This document shows, in pieces, positions 59,925 to 64,000 of a DNA stretch of 64,000 bases. The DNA is from Chryseobacterium limigenitum (GTDB lineage: Bacteria; Bacteroidota; Bacteroidia; Flavobacteriales; Weeksellaceae): contig NZ_FPKW01000001.1 of the NCBI RefSeq assembly GCF_900114875.1, forward strand, positions 434,001 through 498,000, read 5' to 3'. The notes below the pieces were generated by a model. That model saw only the letters and a list, made by a program, of their open reading frames with translations, was not told the DNA's origin and did no database searches. The stretch's first letter is position 1; each line of letters opens with the position of its first letter. A program made the translations under genes and the position numbers.

Positions 59925-61538
59925 ATGAGAAAAATATTTTTTCTAACCTTACTGATTTCATTTTTCAGTACTACTCTTTCGGGACAGGAATTTAATGATC
60001 TTTTTTCTACACTTTCTAAAAATAATCTGTTTAACGGCAGTGTTATCATTTCCAAATCAGGGAAAACTATTTTTTCTAACTCGTACGGATTTTCTAATAT
60101 TGAAAAAAAGGACAAAATTAATAGCCAATCTCAGTTCACCATTGCTTCCATAACAAAAACCTTTACTGCAACAGCAATTCTTCAACTTAAACAGAAAGGA
60201 AAAATCAATATTGATGATTCGGTTCAGAAATATCTTTCAGATTTTCCTTATCCAAATATCACTGTTAAACAATTGCTGAATAACACTTCAGGACTGGCGC
60301 AATATTATAATTTATTTGATACTGTCATAAAAGAAAAACCGGAAAAAGTAATTTCTAATCAGGATATTATACCAACTTTCATTCGCTTCAAAACACCGCT
60401 TTCATTTGTGCCGGGAAGCAAATGGGAATACAACAACGTTAATTTTTGTCTTGCTGCCCTGATCATTGAGAAAATATCCGGAATGAGTTATGCGAATTAT
60501 TTGGAGAAAAATATTTTCAATCCTGCGAAAATGAAAGATTCATTTGTTCCGCTTAACAGGAAAATCAAGAAAGAAAATCAGGTAGAATTATACACGTATC
60601 CTAATTTCTATTCCACTCAACTTGTGAATACCACTACCGTAAAAAACCCTTTTCTAATCGATGAAAAAAGTAACTTTTACGGAAACGGAGGCATCGTAAG
60701 CACAGCCGCAGACTTAGAAAAATACCAAAAGGCATTGTTTTCCTATCAGATTTTAGGCAAGAAAGAATTAGACGAAGCTCTTACAGCAACCATCTTGAAT
60801 GATGGAAAAAAAGTAAGTTATCAATTCGATGGAAAAGAAGGGAGCTACGGCTTAGGCTGGGCGATGTACACCGATGAAAGTAACGGAAAAATTGTTTTTC
60901 ATGACGGCTTTATTACCGGACTTACCAGTATCTTATTACACAACATCACTAAAAATGAAACTGTAATATTGTTATCCAGCATCGGAAACAGCCCTGTTTT
61001 TCCTATATCTAATGCCGTTTTACAAATAATCGATAACAAACCTTATACAATTCCTGTACAAAATCTATCAAGAATCTACGGAAGCTTACTGGAAAGCGGA
61101 AATAAAGAAAAAGCAGATCAGCTGATTCAAGAATATCTAAAAAACCCAAGCAGTTATGGAGCAAGTGAAAATGATTTTAACCGATTAGGTTATCAATTTT
61201 TAAGGCTTCAAAAAAATGATCTTTCCTTGGAGACCTTCTATTCGGCGACATTGATTTTCCCAAAAAGCGCCAATATATTTGATAGTTATGGAGAAGCGTT
61301 GCTTCAATCTGATAGAAAAGAAGAAGCTCTGAAAATGTATCAAAAATCGCTTGAATTGAACCCGGAAAACACCAATGCTAAGGAGATGATCAAGAATATT
61401 AACGACCTTTTGATTAAAAAAATAAGATATTTTAAAAATTTGTTCTTTATCAGTCTATTTTCTTCACAACTTATATCCTATTTTTGCAAAAAAACTAATG
61501 GACAAATTGAATTTTCTGGAAGTTATTGCAGCGATTAG
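59925..61538 (+). CDS. Exported serine hydrolase of the beta-lactamase/class C type with TPR-like tail
   Basis: 537 aa, signal peptide ending TTLSGQ. Catalytic motifs: SITK (Ser-x-x-Lys) in FTIASITKTFTA, YNN in WEYNNVNFCLAAL, and HDGFITGLTS replacing KTG. Known relatives are D-Ala peptidases, esterases and beta-lactamases. A TPR pair follows at about 385-495 (LLESGNKEKADQLIQEYL, SYGEALLQSDRKEEALKMYQ). The last 38 residues after LLIKK run across the promoter of the next gene and 41 nt into its coding sequence; with one A fewer in an A7 run at 61416-61422 the protein would end after LLIKK. The true end is therefore uncertain. Confidence 0.85.
   Translation: MRKIFFLTLLISFFSTTLSGQEFNDLFSTLSKNNLFNGSVIISKSGKTIFSNSYGFSNIEKKDKINSQSQFTIASITKTFTATAILQLKQKGKINIDDSVQKYLSDFPYPNITVKQLLNNTSGLAQYYNLFDTVIKEKPEKVISNQDIIPTFIRFKTPLSFVPGSKWEYNNVNFCLAALIIEKISGMSYANYLEKNIFNPAKMKDSFVPLNRKIKKENQVELYTYPNFYSTQLVNTTTVKNPFLIDEKSNFYGNGGIVSTAADLEKYQKALFSYQILGKKELDEALTATILNDGKKVSYQFDGKEGSYGLGWAMYTDESNGKIVFHDGFITGLTSILLHNITKNETVILLSSIGNSPVFPISNAVLQIIDNKPYTIPVQNLSRIYGSLLESGNKEKADQLIQEYLKNPSSYGASENDFNRLGYQFLRLQKNDLSLETFYSATLIFPKSANIFDSYGEALLQSDRKEEALKMYQKSLELNPENTNAKEMIKNINDLLIKKIRYFKNLFFISLFSSQLISYFCKKTNGQIEFSGSYCSD
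61479..61486 (+). promoter_or_regulatory. -10 box of the AraC/7TM gene
   Basis: TATTTTTG (TAnnTTTG), 11 nt before the ATG at 61498, inside the last codons of the upstream frame. Confidence 0.4.
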
Positions 61539-62622
61539 CGTTTTTATATCGCTGCTGCTTGCGGTATTTTTGTTAACGGTAAAAACAGAAAGGAAACTGG
61601 AAAACAGATTATTCGCAGCGTTCCTCATTATGAATGCAATTGATATGAGCGGACTTTTTATGCATCTTCTTACTGATAGCTATAATCTGAAAACTTTCAA
61701 AATGTCTGCATACTTATTAGTAATGCCCCTTTTCTATCTGTACGTTAATGCCGTTTGTTATTCTGATTTTACCTTAAAAAGAAAGCACTTATTGCATCTT
61801 ATCCCTTTTATCGTTGCCAATTTAATTTTAGTTCCAAGACTTTATCTTGCAGAAGGTCCTGCTAAAGAATATTTTTTCAAGCATATGTGGGACTCCCCCG
61901 AGATGTTCTTTTATCAAGTTATTGCGGAACTGCAGTATTTCTTTTATATCGTTGGCGTATTCATGATACTCAAAAAATACAAGAAAATTTATCTTGAGAA
62001 TTACACGAATCCAAATACTTTGTTATACAAATGGCTGTTTCAGCTTACAATGATTTTACTATTCATCCATCTATGTATTATTTTTAAAAATACAATACGA
62101 TATACAGCATACAACGACCTGTTTATTTGGATACATATTGTGGCGGGAGCTTCCTTTTTATTGGCTGCCTGCTGGTTTATATTGAAAGCATTAAATTATC
62201 CTGAGCTTTTTCGAAGAATTGATTCTACTTTACAATCAACAAAAGATTTTACTGAAACTCTGGAAACTGAAAATAAAACGGACGAAACAAAAAGTTTTCA
62301 GATCGAACAGCTTAAAAACTTCATGACTGAAAAGGAGCCCTTTTTAGAACCTTCATTAACGATTCAGGAATTGGCAGATCAGGTGAAAATTCCGGTTCGT
62401 GAGTTGTCTGTTTTAATCAACCATCATATCAATCAGCATTTTTTTGATTTTGTGAATGAATATCGCGTGAAAAAAGCAATGACCATTCTGAAAGACCCTA
62501 CAAAAAGAGAATATACCGTATTGGAAATCTTATACGAAGTGGGCTTTAATTCAAAATCTTCTTTTCATACTTCATTTAAAAAACATACAAATCAAACGCC
62601 AACAGCATTTAGAAACAATTGA
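61498..62622 (+). CDS. AraC-family regulator with N-terminal membrane domain
   Basis: 374 aa. About seven hydrophobic segments at 8-230 (VIAAISVFISLLLAVFLL, FLIMNAIDMSGLFMHLL, YLLVMPLFYLYVNAVCY, and so on to LAACWFILKAL). The C-terminal AraC domain (about 275-372) has LTIQELADQVKIPVRELSVL, MTILKDPTKREYTVLEILYE and VGFNSKSSFHTSFKKHTNQT. Likely senses a small molecule at the membrane and may control the neighbouring hydrolases. Own -10 box; strong terminator downstream. Confidence 0.88.
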   Translation: MDKLNFLEVIAAISVFISLLLAVFLLTVKTERKLENRLFAAFLIMNAIDMSGLFMHLLTDSYNLKTFKMSAYLLVMPLFYLYVNAVCYSDFTLKRKHLLHLIPFIVANLILVPRLYLAEGPAKEYFFKHMWDSPEMFFYQVIAELQYFFYIVGVFMILKKYKKIYLENYTNPNTLLYKWLFQLTMILLFIHLCIIFKNTIRYTAYNDLFIWIHIVAGASFLLAACWFILKALNYPELFRRIDSTLQSTKDFTETLETENKTDETKSFQIEQLKNFMTEKEPFLEPSLTIQELADQVKIPVRELSVLINHHINQHFFDFVNEYRVKKAMTILKDPTKREYTVLEILYEVGFNSKSSFHTSFKKHTNQTPTAFRNN

Positions 62623-62661
62623 TAATTAGCCAATTGTAAATACCCGAACTTTAGATTGTAG

Positions 62662-62706
62662 AAAGTCGGACTCATTTTAACGAATAAAATGAGTCCGACT
62701 TTTTTT
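62662..62706 (+). terminator. Very strong intrinsic terminator
   Basis: 18-bp perfect stem (62662-62679 with 62685-62702), including AAAGTCGGACTCATTTTA, 5-nt loop and a T-run. Confidence 0.93.
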
Positions 62707-62781
62707 ACATGGACTTATCTCAAAACTTTCTACAGCATATTTGTATCAGAAAATTTAAAGTCAAATTAATACTTAGAAACT

Positions 62782-63717
62782 ATGAAAAAAATAAGCCTTT
62801 TTATCTTAACATTATTATCAATGTTTTGTTTAGCACAATTGCATTCCGTAAAAATGGACACTCTTCTGACCACGGAAATTGGAGGAATAAAACAAGCAAT
62901 AGAAATCAAAACAGACGATATTAACAAACCTATCCTTCTCTTTTTATCGGGCGGCCCGGGAAGTTCAATGATGAAAAATGCAGATTCTTATACCAATATT
63001 TTAAAAAATAAATTTACCATAGTTCAATGGGATCAGAGAGATGCAGGAAAAACATTAGCGTTAAATCCTTCTCCAATCCAACCTTCGGTAGAACTTATGG
63101 GAAAGGATACTTATGAGGTGATCAATTTTCTGTTAAAGAGGTTAAATCAGAAAAAACTGTACTTATTAGGCAGCTCTTGGGGAAATGCTTTAGGCTTTTA
63201 TATTGTTAGAAATCATCCGGAATTATTACATGCTTATTATGCTGTAAATCCCGTGATCAGTCAATTAGCGAGTGAAAAAGAATTACTCAAAACATTAAAA
63301 ATTCATTTTAAAGATAACCCTGTTGCAACGGAAGAATTGTCGAAAGTATATTTTCCTTTTACCAATGACGAGTCCATGTTTTATTTAAGAAAATGGCTTT
63401 TTTACAAAGATGGTAAAGAATATGTAACAACTGATGATTTCAAAAAGGGCTTTCTTCAATGGTCAAAAACATGGTCTCCTGCATGGAACGAAGTTATGAA
63501 AATTGATCTGCCAAAGACATTAAAGAAAGTCGACTGTCCAATTTATTTTTTCGTTGGTAAAAACGATATTCAAACGTTAACTTCCATTACAAAAGGATAT
63601 TTTGAGCAAGTGAAAGCACCCAAGAAAGATTTATTTTTATTTGAAAACTCGGGACATCAAATTCATAAAGATGAAGCAGATAAATTTCAAAATACAATCA
63701 TTCAAACAATAGATTAA
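62782..63717 (+). CDS. Exported alpha/beta hydrolase (proline iminopeptidase-like)
   Basis: 311 aa, signal peptide MKKISLFILTLLSMFCLAQ. LFLSGGPGSSMM holds the oxyanion GGPG motif, VQWDQRDAGKTL follows, and GSSWGNALGFY contains the nucleophile Ser near 134. Asp in the FVGKNDIQT loop and His in NSGHQIHKDE complete the triad. Resembles prolyl aminopeptidases and S33 hydrolases. The substrate is unknown. A second gene with a near-identical signal peptide follows after 26 nt. Confidence 0.87.
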   Translation: MKKISLFILTLLSMFCLAQLHSVKMDTLLTTEIGGIKQAIEIKTDDINKPILLFLSGGPGSSMMKNADSYTNILKNKFTIVQWDQRDAGKTLALNPSPIQPSVELMGKDTYEVINFLLKRLNQKKLYLLGSSWGNALGFYIVRNHPELLHAYYAVNPVISQLASEKELLKTLKIHFKDNPVATEELSKVYFPFTNDESMFYLRKWLFYKDGKEYVTTDDFKKGFLQWSKTWSPAWNEVMKIDLPKTLKKVDCPIYFFVGKNDIQTLTSITKGYFEQVKAPKKDLFLFENSGHQIHKDEADKFQNTIIQTID

Positions 63718-63743
63718 TATACTCCTATTAAACTTTGGAAACC

Positions 63744-64000
63744 ATGAAAAAAATAAGCCTTTTTATCGCAATAACAGTATCGGTATTTTGTTTAGCACAA
63801 CAATCATTAAAAGAAAACATTAATCTTAAATCTGTTGTTGATAATGCCGCTCAAAAGATGGTTCAAAAACCATTAATTAATGCAGTCTCCATCGGAATCG
63901 TTTATCAAGGGCAAGAATATATCGGACATTATGGTGAACTTGAAAAAGGAAAAGCCAATCTTCCAACCAATCAAACCATCTATGAAATTGGTTCACTAAG
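63744..64000 (+). CDS. Exported beta-lactamase-fold serine hydrolase, 3' end cut by window
   Basis: First 85 residues only. Signal peptide MKKISLFIAITVSVFCLAQ, then VVDNAAQKMVQKPLINAVSI and GIVYQGQEYIGHYGELEKGK, the N-terminal strand pair of class C beta-lactamase-like hydrolases; the Ser-x-x-Lys would lie just beyond the end (YEIGSLS...). Probably co-transcribed with the alpha/beta hydrolase upstream. Confidence 0.75.
   Translation, partial: MKKISLFIAITVSVFCLAQQSLKENINLKSVVDNAAQKMVQKPLINAVSIGIVYQGQEYIGHYGELEKGKANLPTNQTIYEIGSL

Noticed and set aside
1..64000. tRNA, rRNA or known riboswitch
   Set aside because: I scanned the gaps for cloverleaf, CCA-end and common riboswitch layouts and saw none; a covariance search would be needed to be sure.

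Overview
The window looks like chromosomal DNA of a flavobacterium, most likely Chryseobacterium or a close Weeksellaceae relative. The evidence is the low GC content, the type IX secretion (T9SS) C-terminal sorting domains, a GldI-type gliding lipoprotein, flavobacterial -10 boxes (TAnnTTTG) in front of many genes, and clade-typical families (DUF1015 beside serC/serA, DUF4294, LuxC-like acyl-CoA reductase divergent from a ferredoxin). I see no rRNA, tRNA, CRISPR array, transposase, integrase or replication origin. Both ends cut a gene: an acyl-CoA dehydrogenase on the left and a beta-lactamase-fold hydrolase on the right.

About 0-25 kb is mostly core metabolism and envelope functions: a glutaryl-CoA dehydrogenase end, a T9SS-secreted alpha/beta hydrolase, a lone AddB-like nuclease with two small exported proteins, rsmG, an aminotransferase, an M16 peptidase, a peroxiredoxin-thioredoxin-small protein redox unit, a Bax-inhibitor-1 protein, the divergent acyl-CoA reductase/ferredoxin pair, and a serine unit (serC, serA-like, DUF1015). 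It ends with a tandem pair of M28 peptidases, one of which seems to have lost catalytic residues, and a secreted DUF3472/ricin-lectin protein.

About 25-31 kb holds an accessory patch. A two-lobed aspartic protease is split by an in-frame TAG. Next to it is a tightly coupled DUF5131 (three-cysteine motif) and TcmP pair of unknown function. Two peptidyl-prolyl isomerase lipoproteins (one is GldI) and ilvE follow. About 31-45 kb returns to housekeeping: mnmD, NUDIX, M42 peptidase, rpe, a frameshifted DUF1772 gene, a GH29 fucosidase, ndk, rsgA, DAHP synthase/chorismate mutase, dnaX with an A10 slippery tract, a TetR regulator and an alpha-oxoamine synthase.

About 45-64 kb is accessory and AT-rich: LuxR and AraC regulators, two secreted proteins with G(I/V)GT repeat motifs, gene remnants (antiporter and MFS ends), a TonB-plug protein, a lipoprotein carrying a TNT-like NAD-glycohydrolase domain followed by a zinc-ribbon partner, a stress cluster (CsbD-like, Lys-rich peptide, YciF-like), and a run of secreted serine hydrolases with an AraC regulator.

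The candidates most worth following are the TNT-like lipoprotein with its partner, the TcmP/DUF5131 pair, the dnaX slippage site, and an orphan sigma-54-like promoter plus terminator that may make a small RNA. Several intergenic gaps carry long imperfect hairpins. All functional statements come from reading the sequence; no database search was run.
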